From Corynebacterium sp. (GTDB lineage Bacteria > Actinomycetota > Actinomycetes > Mycobacteriales > Mycobacteriaceae), in contig NZ_JAUNKC010000002.1 of assembly GCF_030532965.1 (NCBI RefSeq), positions 83,013 to 147,012 of the forward strand: a DNA stretch of 64,000 nt, written 5' to 3'. Positions 18,658 through 27,343 of this stretch are shown here, in pieces. The stretch's first letter is position 1; the number at the start of each line of letters is the position of its first letter. The notes under the pieces were generated by a model that was given only the letters and a program-made list of their open reading frames with translations, made no database searches and was not told the DNA's origin. A program made the position numbers and the translations under genes.

Positions 18658-20823
18658 TCATAAACACAAACCGGACACTGCATCATCATCGACGACGATG
18701 CGATCGCCGAGAGTATCCTGCTCCCGGCCATCATCTTGAATAAATAACCGGAGGAAACCGCCTGAATACGGACGACAGTCGATCACCCAATGTTCTCCGC
18801 TTTCCTCCGCCGCCGCAACCGACCCCAAAAGCCTCTGCGGCACCAGCACCGAACCTGGCTTAATGTATCCCGATTCTGCACTCGCGGCGCATTTCACGGG
18901 GGTGCCGTCGCCCGGAAACAGGGGAAGCCGCAGCGGGTTATGCACCAGGATGAACCTCGGCGGTTGGCGGTCTTCGACACCGTCGCGCCATAGCCACAAC
19001 CGCGGAAAGCGCGAATCGCCCGCAATATGGGGGTTATTGTGGTCGATGATGTAGCGGTAGACCTTCAACCCCGGATAGGTGATAACCGCAGGTTTGGCCT
19101 TGGTGGTCTCCCCTGCGTAAATGCTTTTCGGGGTCAGCGATACTTCATCACCGAAATTATTCAGCTGCAATCGGATACCACCCTGCCGGTGATAATTCTC
19201 CGCCGTCAGCTCCACCGATTCGCCTTGCTTCTGCGCCACCTCGACCAAATCGGCGCCGAAAGGCCAGTCGAAGGTTATCAATTGGCTATCGACGCGTTGA
19301 ATTAGGGTTGGTTCGTGAATCTCCCCCACCCGGTGCAGCACTTTAAACTCGCCAACCAAGGACTGGTCACCGACCACGTTCACCGGCACGCAATACACCT
19401 GCGGCCAGTCACTGGGCCACATGACCTCGATAAACACGGTTTCGCCCGGCTCCGAATCAGTGGTGCTTATCCACTCCGTCGCCCCCAGCGCATCGTCGTC
19501 CGCCAAGTAGCGGCTGTCCACGGCCTGATTAATGAGGTCGGGCGCCGGTTCAGATTTTGTGAGATAAATCTTCACCTCGCCAGTCGGCGGTGCCACCCAT
19601 TCCAGGGCTATGCTGTCGTTATCCTTCTTGGGGATACGTATGGCGGTAAGAAGCTCAACCGCCTGAATGTCCGCACTGATGCGGCGGGTAAAGACGGTGC
19701 TTCCGTCGCCACGAATGACTTTCCCGCGGAAGACGATCTCCGGAAAAATCTGAAATTCGTATGTTCCGCCGCGAACCGGGACGCTGCACACGAAGCTGCG
19801 GGAATCCACCCCGTCGCGTAGCTGATGCGCCGGAAAATCAATCGGGTTATCGGCCCCTGCCTGCCGCATGAATACCGCCATTGAGCTGTGCCCGCGCAGC
19901 GGGGTCCAGGTTCCGTTGACGATCCCGTTTGATTCCACGATCGTGACGTCGTGCGGGGCAATGGCGATGCCTTGCTCACCGACGAAAACCGGTTGTACCT
20001 CCAGTAATCCCTCCACCGTGGGGGCGGAGTACGCCCATACCATGTAGTGCCGCATTCCGACGTTCGCGGCGATCTCATCCCGAAACGCGGTGCCGCGGGT
20101 AAACACCAGCTGGCTTCCCGACTCGGGACTTTGCGGCTGCTCGCTGTCCGCACCGACAACCAGGTAAACGAGGGTGTGGCCCGGCGGGACGGGGAGGGGG
20201 TTCCAGTGAATCAAGGCATGCACGGCGTTGCGGTTGTCGTCTCGGTTGCCGGTGTGCTTGTCGACGTCCCCCGGCGCGGCTTCCCCCTCAGCCCGTTCGA
20301 TCTCCACCTGAATCCCGGGTGGGACGTTGTCGGAGGCGGCCCACTGGTAGGGAACGAATGCGTCGCGGTCGATGCCGAGGATGAAATCCGCCTCATTGAC
20401 GACCTTGTGTTGGGCGCGCTTTTTCTTCGCCGCAGCCACAAGTCGTGCGGCAAGATCATCCGACGCGGCGGCTGGGGCCGGGCCGGAAGCGGCGTTGTCG
20501 TCGGCGCTCGTGTCGGTTTCCGCCAGTTGGTCACGCGGTCCCGCGGCTGCCGGGGTGGCGGGTGGTTCTTCCGAAAGGGGTGATTCTGCTGCGGCATCTG
20601 CTTCTGGTGAAATACCTTCCGGCGCAGCGGCGGTTGCGTGCTGCGCCAGGTATTTTTCGAAGGCGGCTTCGTCGCCATTGAGGATCGCTGAGAGTGCGTG
20701 CGCCATGGCATCGACATCTGAATGGCGAATCTCGGCGACGGCTTCGGGGGTTGGGTTAGCCAACGCGGATACCTGTAGTAATTCCGCAGCGGGAATGTCA
20801 TGCAAGTGTTTTCGTAGCGCCAT
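18658..20823 (-). CDS. Large beta-rich protein of the tubulin/vWA cluster
   Basis: 721 residues. A helical N-terminus (about 1-65) and an acidic, Ala/Pro-rich linker (about 66-130) lead to several beta-sandwich-like modules that resemble Ig/fibronectin type III repeats, for example DSIALEWVAPPTGEVKIYLT, near residue 400. There is no signal peptide or membrane helix, so the beta domains are probably cytoplasmic interaction modules. The ribosome site AGGAGG is strong. The 11-bp gap to the upstream gene indicates co-transcription. Family not named; the Fn3 assignment is from pattern only. Confidence 0.55.
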   Translation of the reverse strand: MALRKHLHDIPAAELLQVSALANPTPEAVAEIRHSDVDAMAHALSAILNGDEAAFEKYLAQHATAAAPEGISPEADAAAESPLSEEPPATPAAAGPRDQLAETDTSADDNAASGPAPAAASDDLAARLVAAAKKKRAQHKVVNEADFILGIDRDAFVPYQWAASDNVPPGIQVEIERAEGEAAPGDVDKHTGNRDDNRNAVHALIHWNPLPVPPGHTLVYLVVGADSEQPQSPESGSQLVFTRGTAFRDEIAANVGMRHYMVWAYSAPTVEGLLEVQPVFVGEQGIAIAPHDVTIVESNGIVNGTWTPLRGHSSMAVFMRQAGADNPIDFPAHQLRDGVDSRSFVCSVPVRGGTYEFQIFPEIVFRGKVIRGDGSTVFTRRISADIQAVELLTAIRIPKKDNDSIALEWVAPPTGEVKIYLTKSEPAPDLINQAVDSRYLADDDALGATEWISTTDSEPGETVFIEVMWPSDWPQVYCVPVNVVGDQSLVGEFKVLHRVGEIHEPTLIQRVDSQLITFDWPFGADLVEVAQKQGESVELTAENYHRQGGIRLQLNNFGDEVSLTPKSIYAGETTKAKPAVITYPGLKVYRYIIDHNNPHIAGDSRFPRLWLWRDGVEDRQPPRFILVHNPLRLPLFPGDGTPVKCAASAESGYIKPGSVLVPQRLLGSVAAAEESGEHWVIDCRPYSGGFLRLFIQDDGREQDTLGDRIVVDDDAVSGLCL

Positions 20824-20834
20824 GCCTGATCCTC

Positions 20835-23603
20835 CTACACCAATCCATCAAATTCGGGGAAGGTGGTATCCCCACCGTTATCGGGTGACTCCGTATGTGT
20901 CTGCATGACTGCGTGATCGGCGTCGAATACTGCCGTTGCAGAATCGAAGCCGGACTGGGGCTCCCCCACCAGGTACATCAGCGGCACCGAGGGGCTAAAT
21001 TGGGCGACGGTCACGCTGTGGTTGAGGTTATTGCTGGCTGGCTCCTTGATATCCGTCGCTGAGAGATTGGTGTCAATGCTGGTGGCGTTCCGGCTGACCC
21101 CGGCCGAGCTGACACAGGCATTGGAGAACCGTGACTGAACCCAGTCGAAATCGTGCAGTGGGCTGAGGAATTCAACGCGGCTTGCCGTCTTAGGCGCGTT
21201 GTTTTCATAAAATTCCACCGTGTCCACCGCATGTTCAATACGGTGGGTGACCGACTGGTCACTGATGGTTTCCAACCATTTCTCCGCAATGCGATTGCGG
21301 TTTTCCAAGGGCTCACCCACCGCGTAGCTGGCTAATTGATCCAGGGTAGAGTTCGTGCCGTAACCAGGCTGACCAAATAGCTCGGCCATTCGGGTGGGGT
21401 TGATGCCTTCGGCGCGTTTCATCTCTGTGAATGTGTCCGCCACAAAGGATTGCAGAGCCGATCCCGCCCAACCGGGGCCAAACAGAACCGACCGGATCTC
21501 ATTGACCAGTTCGGTCTGGGCGGAATCGCTAGCCACCGCGCGACCCAATTGGGTGGATCTGGGCAAACCAGCCGTCGGAATGTTCAACGTCTTGGTGGAT
21601 TGATCCGGCTGGCCAAATGGCCGGTGCAGCACCCGGCCGATGATGGTATTCCAGCTTAAAAATTGCAGGTATGCGCCCGATAGTCGGTTGACGTCGTGAA
21701 TCGCGGCGCAATAATTTTCAGAACAAATCTGGTGGTTGTCCAGCAGTAATCGTTTTCGTTCTATCCCGTCGATAATGCCCCGGCGTGCCGCCATGAATAC
21801 CGCCATTTGGGTACCCAGAATCACCCCGGTGACAATGACCAACAGCAGTGTGTACCAGCGCCAATCAATTCCTTCCCAGCTTGCCAGGAAGAAACGCCAA
21901 TCCGGTTTGTAGTAGCGGATCATCGCGTAGGTCAGCAGCACAAACAGCGGCAGCCAGATGAGACTCAACAGGCGAAGCTTCGTGGCTAACGTACGGTTTT
22001 CTTTTTCGTAGTCTCGTTCTTTAAGTTGCGCCAGTTCTGACTGAATGGCGTGTAGCCTACCCCAGGATTCCCCTACTCGGGACCGGGCGGTATCTAACAG
22101 CCCCAACAGGTGGTTGCCCATCGCCCAGGCGAAACTGGTGGATTGGCGCTGGTGCCACTGGGAGAAATCGTCACGCAGCCGCATGATGGAGGAATCGGTG
22201 GACTGGGTGGCGGCGTAGGTGAGTTCGTTTTCGAAAACCCGGGCGCGGTACACGTCAAACGGCAGGATATGGGCGTCGTGTTCGGACATGCCCACCAAGT
22301 CTCTAAGAATCGGGTGGTAGCCGTCGAAGGCCTGCGCCACATCGGGAACAACGTCACCTGGTCGACGAGCGATCATGGGGTTGTTGTTATTGTCGCGCGG
22401 CCCTGCGAGTTCGCCGTGCAGCCGCTCGGCGCCGTCGACAAGCGTCACGGCTGCGTCCGTGTAGTCTTGCCACAGCATGGACAAACTCGGTTCCGGCTCG
22501 ACCTTAAACCCGTGCCGTTGCACGTGTTGCGAAATGGTGTGGGACTGATCGCGTAGTTGCTCGATCGAGGCGGGCCGTCCCGAACTGTTACCGACGACAA
22601 CTTCCACGACGGATTTTTCGCCGTATAGGCCCCGTTGGATCGCTGAGGCGGCATTGTCCGTGACCGCGCCTTTGATGGAATCCGCCCACCGGCGGGGTGT
22701 GCCGAAGATGGTGAGGAAAAACTCCCGGATAAACGATTTCACCGCCGCGAATCCGTCTTGCCTGATGCTGGCCAATTGCTTTTCGGCCCGCGGCGTGGTG
22801 GTGAGATTCGCCTCGTGTTTGCTGATTAACCCGCTGGTGTAGCGCTGTGCCACCTGGGCGGAATCATTGGTAAAGACCGTGTAGCGACCATCCCTGAAGC
22901 TCGTGAGCGGCAATTGCTCCGAAATATCGACCACCTGTCGCACCAATTTTTCTTCCAGCTCGCTCGCGTCGATGGTGCGGTGATACGCCCGGGCCAGCCG
23001 AAACGCGGATTTCGGGCCGGTGGAGATCGCATGACCGGTACCGTCTAGCACGGGAATTGTGGTAGAGCTGCGCCACAGACCGCATAAACCGATAAGTACT
23101 GGGGCGAACACCCGGGCGGCGCCGCTGGGGTCGGTTGAGCGGTACAGCGGGCTTAACGACGACACCGGGCTGTCGGAATCCTCCGGCGCCAGCGCGATGG
23201 TCGACCACCCTTCTCGCTCCGCGGGCGGCTGCACCGGGTGCGGCAGCCGGGGCAATAACACGCGGATGCGCGAAACCCGACCCGATACCCGGTTTTCAAT
23301 CTCGGCGAGCCACCGATCGACCGGGGCAAAGTCGGTTTCCACATCACTATTTATTTCTTCTAGGGCGATCACCGCGACCGTACCGCGCACCTGACGCAAG
23401 GCGGCATCAACGGTGAGGAACGGTTCGGCTGGTTGCGTGTCTATCACCCGTACTGCGGGCGAAAAGACGTCGCTTGCGGTGTCGATCCACAGGAACCGTT
23501 TCAGCCGACCCAGGGCGGCCACGTCGGAGAGCGTGTGCCGTATTTCCTCGACCACCAGGCCGTGGCCTAAGACCACTACCTGCACGTTATCTATGTCACT
23601 CAT
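20835..23603 (-). CDS. Large two-TM protein coupled to tubulin-like gene
   Basis: 922 residues. A Rossmann-like N-terminus (VQVVVLGHGLVVEEI) leads a long soluble region with coiled-coil-like stretches (about 500-550, IQSELAQLKERDYEKEN). Two membrane helices follow (LLSLIWLPLFVLLTYAMIRY and WYTLLLVIVTGVILGTQMAV, about 560-625), then a C-terminal domain of about 290 residues. It ends TFPEFDGLV, matching the DFGDFGGLV end of the tubulin-like protein. The start overlaps the tubulin-like stop as ATGA, so translation is coupled. It probably anchors the tubulin-like polymer or complex to the membrane; this is inference. Confidence 0.6.
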   Translation of the reverse strand: MSDIDNVQVVVLGHGLVVEEIRHTLSDVAALGRLKRFLWIDTASDVFSPAVRVIDTQPAEPFLTVDAALRQVRGTVAVIALEEINSDVETDFAPVDRWLAEIENRVSGRVSRIRVLLPRLPHPVQPPAEREGWSTIALAPEDSDSPVSSLSPLYRSTDPSGAARVFAPVLIGLCGLWRSSTTIPVLDGTGHAISTGPKSAFRLARAYHRTIDASELEEKLVRQVVDISEQLPLTSFRDGRYTVFTNDSAQVAQRYTSGLISKHEANLTTTPRAEKQLASIRQDGFAAVKSFIREFFLTIFGTPRRWADSIKGAVTDNAASAIQRGLYGEKSVVEVVVGNSSGRPASIEQLRDQSHTISQHVQRHGFKVEPEPSLSMLWQDYTDAAVTLVDGAERLHGELAGPRDNNNNPMIARRPGDVVPDVAQAFDGYHPILRDLVGMSEHDAHILPFDVYRARVFENELTYAATQSTDSSIMRLRDDFSQWHQRQSTSFAWAMGNHLLGLLDTARSRVGESWGRLHAIQSELAQLKERDYEKENRTLATKLRLLSLIWLPLFVLLTYAMIRYYKPDWRFFLASWEGIDWRWYTLLLVIVTGVILGTQMAVFMAARRGIIDGIERKRLLLDNHQICSENYCAAIHDVNRLSGAYLQFLSWNTIIGRVLHRPFGQPDQSTKTLNIPTAGLPRSTQLGRAVASDSAQTELVNEIRSVLFGPGWAGSALQSFVADTFTEMKRAEGINPTRMAELFGQPGYGTNSTLDQLASYAVGEPLENRNRIAEKWLETISDQSVTHRIEHAVDTVEFYENNAPKTASRVEFLSPLHDFDWVQSRFSNACVSSAGVSRNATSIDTNLSATDIKEPASNNLNHSVTVAQFSPSVPLMYLVGEPQSGFDSATAVFDADHAVMQTHTESPDNGGDTTFPEFDGLV

Positions 23604-26600
23604 ACCAAACCACCAAAGTCACCGAAATCAGCGGAGCTTGTAGAACCGTTGTCGCTTAAGTGTCCGGCATCAAACACCGGTGCCGACTCGGCCGCCGGTC
23701 GGGCGGCTACCAGTTTCGCCTGATCCACCATGGATTTCAGCTGGCGGATCACCGCCAAGACGTCTGGTGCGAAATCCCGATAAAACGGCATATTTGAGGC
23801 GTGCTCCCTACTAGGCGGGTTCGCCCACACCTTTTCCACAGGTGTTGCACCGGGGAAACCATTGCTCGGTGTGTGTACGAATTTATCGGCCACCGCCCCG
23901 GCCCGGGTCAGCGCCTCGGTAATCAGCTCGGCACGGTCCTCAATCCCGTCACCGACCACTTTATTGTCCCCCGCCGGGAACACCCCGTCCCGGAGGAATT
24001 GCGCAATATAGCCAACCGCCGGGTGCTGGATCCCACCCTGGCTATTGGTTGGGTGCTGGGAAGAATCATCGTAGATGCCGCGCAGCGCCTGGTAGGGGCG
24101 CAACGACTGCGCCAACTTGCCGTTCGCATCCTTGTTATGCGATTCGGCGTAAGCCAGCAGGATCGACTCGATGACGGCAGGCATCCAGTCCACCGAGTTT
24201 CGCATTTGCGACGGCGGAGTCAACATCGGTTGTGGGAATGGCAACCATTCTTTGCCGTCAAATACCCAGGCACGCGCGTCTTTTTGCCCCTGATTGTGCA
24301 CGTAGACCCGGCCGGTAGCCAGCCCCAAAATCCAGCCGGCCACCAGGGCACGCCGCTCGTCGTTGGACAGCGGTAGCGCCGCCGGGAGCGGCCGAGCCCG
24401 GCGCAGCATCCAGGCGTTTTCTTTATCCATCCGGGCGGACCAGTCGTTGGAAATCGCGGGCAGCAGCGAGCTGAACACAATCGGTGAATAGTTCGGGTAG
24501 GAGCCGAAGACGTCGATGCGCTGCACCTTTTTCGCGTCGGAAAGCGACTCCAGGAACACCGTCTTGGTTTGATCGTGCAGGTGCGGGACGGCGTTGAGGA
24601 CGTCGGAAAGCGTATCGGCGGCGGTTAGGTGCTGGAATGGGATCTCCGAGAAACTGTACCTATAGGTCACATCCGAACCGTGCACCAGGCTCACCATAGC
24701 CGCATTCACCCCGGCAAGTGGCCGGGCCTGGCTTAATGCGGTGGAAAACGCCGAGCGGAGCCGGTTGAGCCGCTGCTGGTATTCCACATCGTTGACCGAC
24801 TCGTCCTGGGTCATGTAGGAGCGCAGATCCATCGAGATAAACCGCTCGAAATGATAACCCGTGCGGTTAATCCAGGACCGGGCCCGGCCAAGAAGATCCG
24901 CCGGGCGGATCTTCGCCGCAAATACCGCCGGGCTGGATTCCCGGATCTCCCCGCCTGCCGGAGGCGTCTGGAGGTGCTTAGATACCCAGCCTGCGCGGTT
25001 GCCAGAAACCTCGGGTCGGCTCGGTGGCGCTAGGGTGTCCTCCGGCGCCTTGATCGCGTCGGTGCTCTCCCACTTGCCGACGATCACGGACCGAGCCGCC
25101 AATCGAACCGCTTGGCTGAGGTCGAAAACTGATGGGTCGGACACCTTGACGGTTTCGATCAGCTGATTCGCGTAATCGATCGGGAACGAATCGACCTCGG
25201 TTATCAATATCTCGTTGAAAGACCCCCGGAACCGGTCGCTGATCCGTTCATCGGTATCAGTCGGCCACGCCACCGGATCCGTGGTGGACACATCTGCCAG
25301 GTGGGAGACGGTGTCTTTCCTGCGGGCGGCTTCCGAAAGATCAACGTGGGCAGTTTCGAGCTCCCGCATTAACCGCTGCAAGGCGGTGACCCGGAAGTCC
25401 TCCAGCACCGGGTGCACCACGCGCGCCAGAGCCACCAGCATGTAGGTGCGCAATTGCGGCCGGTATGCCGCTGCCACCGCGTCGAGGATTTCCCCACCCC
25501 CGTGGACTCGTTTATTGCCGCTCAGCGGGTGCAGCAAGGCGTCAATATCCGCAGGTTTCGCCGCCGGGTTCATTCCGGTGGCGTTGCCAATGGCATTGTG
25601 CAGCGCCACCGCAATCCCCTGCTGGATAATGTCGTTGATCTCGCCCAGAACCGCCTCGACGAACGGGACACCCACCACGGATAGCTCCCGCTCCGCCACC
25701 GACAGTACGCTGTCGAGCAACCAGTCGGCGTATTCGTACACGGCCGCATACGCCGCATTATTGAGGTTTGTCGCCAACGTGGTGGAAATGTTCGGATGCC
25801 CCAGGCGCTGCTCAATCTCCCGCGCCCAATCCCGGCTTTGCTGCCCGTCGCTTGGTTGTGGCAGAGCTTGGCGCAGCCAATACACCGCGGCAGAGACTGC
25901 GTTTGTTATCTCCGTTTCGAAATTTGCATCCAGCCAACCAGAGATCATGGAACCGGTAGGCTGTGTGCCCCTAAACTCCGGGTTGATCCGTAGTTCTTGC
26001 AGGATATACGGCATGCGTTCGGCTAATTTGGCTTTTAATTGCTCTTCGCCGGTTGCCAAGTTCGTGGGATCAATGTGCCCGGTTAATAGCCGGTCGAACG
26101 CGCTTCGGGCTAGACGTTGCGCCGAATATTCGGCGTACTTGTCCCGCCCCATGCTCAGCTGCGCATAGCCCATAGAACCCCACGGCATTCCATCCCACTT
26201 CAGTTGCGCCGGGTCAGCCCAGCCCAGGTAATCCCGGTTAGCCCCCGGCGATCCGGTATTAGCCAGCGAATACTGGACAAAACTGTCGCTTGCCTGGTCG
26301 GAATACATCAACGCGCTCAGCGCCCGCCCTAGTCCGCGGTACACGCCGGTGGAACTGCCGTCGCCGAACTTCGCGCCCTCTTCACCCATCCGATTGCCGA
26401 TCGGGAACATCCGGCCGAACGTGGTCGGCCGGTTAGCGCCATTGATCCCCAGCGCCTCATACAGCTGCGCATCGGAAGCGGCTGCGGCGCCGGTTTGGCT
26501 AGCGATCGCCTCGCCGAACATCGCAAGCGAATTAGGCCACGTACCGACCATCATTTCCGGCGGAATTTCGGAAAACACCTCCGGGGTGAGCATGAAAACA

Positions 26601-27232
26601 CCCGTGTGTTCCGGCTTTGCGTTGGGCAGCGTCGATAAGATCCGGCAGATGTCTAAAAACATCGAAGCGCCCGCGCCACCCGCCATGGAGGAGATCACGA
26701 GAATCACCGGTGAGGTGTTTCGCGAATGCGAACTCTTGCCGGTAATCGCCAGGTTAAGTTCGTCTAATTCGGTGTGTGCCTCGGTGGTATTGAGCGCGTC
26801 CAATGCGCTATTGAGCCCGTCTTGGATTTTCTTTATCGCGGGAATCGTCAGCATCCGCCCCAATGCCCGGTACTGGCCAGCCCCTTCGGACACCGGTGTG
26901 GTGATCGCGCCTGGTACCCGGGGTACCCACGTTGCTACTTCCTTCAACCCGCCGTTGTGGATCAGTTCGCTAGTGGTGCCGGTATCGAAGGTGGAGTAGC
27001 GTTGCCTGCTGCCGATGCCGATGTACCGGCCGCCGCATTGTTGGACGTTGGGGAGGTTATCCGGCCCAGCTTCTGGCGCAATCGGAACGTCGATGGTGAC
27101 GAATTGCCAACACTGCGGCAGTCGCGTGCGCTCCGGTTGGATTGTGCGCAACAATGCCTTGAGCTGGTCAATCATATACGCTTGGGTTTTTGCGCCTGAG
27201 CCGCCACAACCAACTACCAAAAATTTACGCAT
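23600..27232 (-). CDS. Tubulin/FtsZ-like protein
   Basis: 1210 residues. The N-terminus RKFLVVGCGGSGAKTQAYM matches the first nucleotide loop of the FtsZ/tubulin fold. VILVISSMAGGAGASMFLDI (about 190) matches the tubulin signature GGGTGSG in modified form. This is typical of the large bacterial tubulin-like proteins (Tubulin_2 type), far longer than FtsZ because of a long helical C-terminal extension. It ends DFGDFGGLV. The expected activity is GTP binding and possibly polymerisation near the membrane. The ATG at 27232 follows AGGAG with 5-base spacing. The stop overlaps the start of the two-TM protein. A 111-bp gap separates it from the vWA gene. Confidence 0.78.
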   Translation of the reverse strand: MRKFLVVGCGGSGAKTQAYMIDQLKALLRTIQPERTRLPQCWQFVTIDVPIAPEAGPDNLPNVQQCGGRYIGIGSRQRYSTFDTGTTSELIHNGGLKEVATWVPRVPGAITTPVSEGAGQYRALGRMLTIPAIKKIQDGLNSALDALNTTEAHTELDELNLAITGKSSHSRNTSPVILVISSMAGGAGASMFLDICRILSTLPNAKPEHTGVFMLTPEVFSEIPPEMMVGTWPNSLAMFGEAIASQTGAAAASDAQLYEALGINGANRPTTFGRMFPIGNRMGEEGAKFGDGSSTGVYRGLGRALSALMYSDQASDSFVQYSLANTGSPGANRDYLGWADPAQLKWDGMPWGSMGYAQLSMGRDKYAEYSAQRLARSAFDRLLTGHIDPTNLATGEEQLKAKLAERMPYILQELRINPEFRGTQPTGSMISGWLDANFETEITNAVSAAVYWLRQALPQPSDGQQSRDWAREIEQRLGHPNISTTLATNLNNAAYAAVYEYADWLLDSVLSVAERELSVVGVPFVEAVLGEINDIIQQGIAVALHNAIGNATGMNPAAKPADIDALLHPLSGNKRVHGGGEILDAVAAAYRPQLRTYMLVALARVVHPVLEDFRVTALQRLMRELETAHVDLSEAARRKDTVSHLADVSTTDPVAWPTDTDERISDRFRGSFNEILITEVDSFPIDYANQLIETVKVSDPSVFDLSQAVRLAARSVIVGKWESTDAIKAPEDTLAPPSRPEVSGNRAGWVSKHLQTPPAGGEIRESSPAVFAAKIRPADLLGRARSWINRTGYHFERFISMDLRSYMTQDESVNDVEYQQRLNRLRSAFSTALSQARPLAGVNAAMVSLVHGSDVTYRYSFSEIPFQHLTAADTLSDVLNAVPHLHDQTKTVFLESLSDAKKVQRIDVFGSYPNYSPIVFSSLLPAISNDWSARMDKENAWMLRRARPLPAALPLSNDERRALVAGWILGLATGRVYVHNQGQKDARAWVFDGKEWLPFPQPMLTPPSQMRNSVDWMPAVIESILLAYAESHNKDANGKLAQSLRPYQALRGIYDDSSQHPTNSQGGIQHPAVGYIAQFLRDGVFPAGDNKVVGDGIEDRAELITEALTRAGAVADKFVHTPSNGFPGATPVEKVWANPPSREHASNMPFYRDFAPDVLAVIRQLKSMVDQAKLVAARPAAESAPVFDAGHLSDNGSTSSADFGDFGGLV

Positions 27233-27343
27233 CAATTCTCCTACAAGGATATTTCAGTTAAAGCCTCGGCCGGTTCCTCAACAACCACGACTTTCTTAAG
27301 GAACAACCGGTTGAGCTTGAGGTTTCCGACACTATGAACGTTG

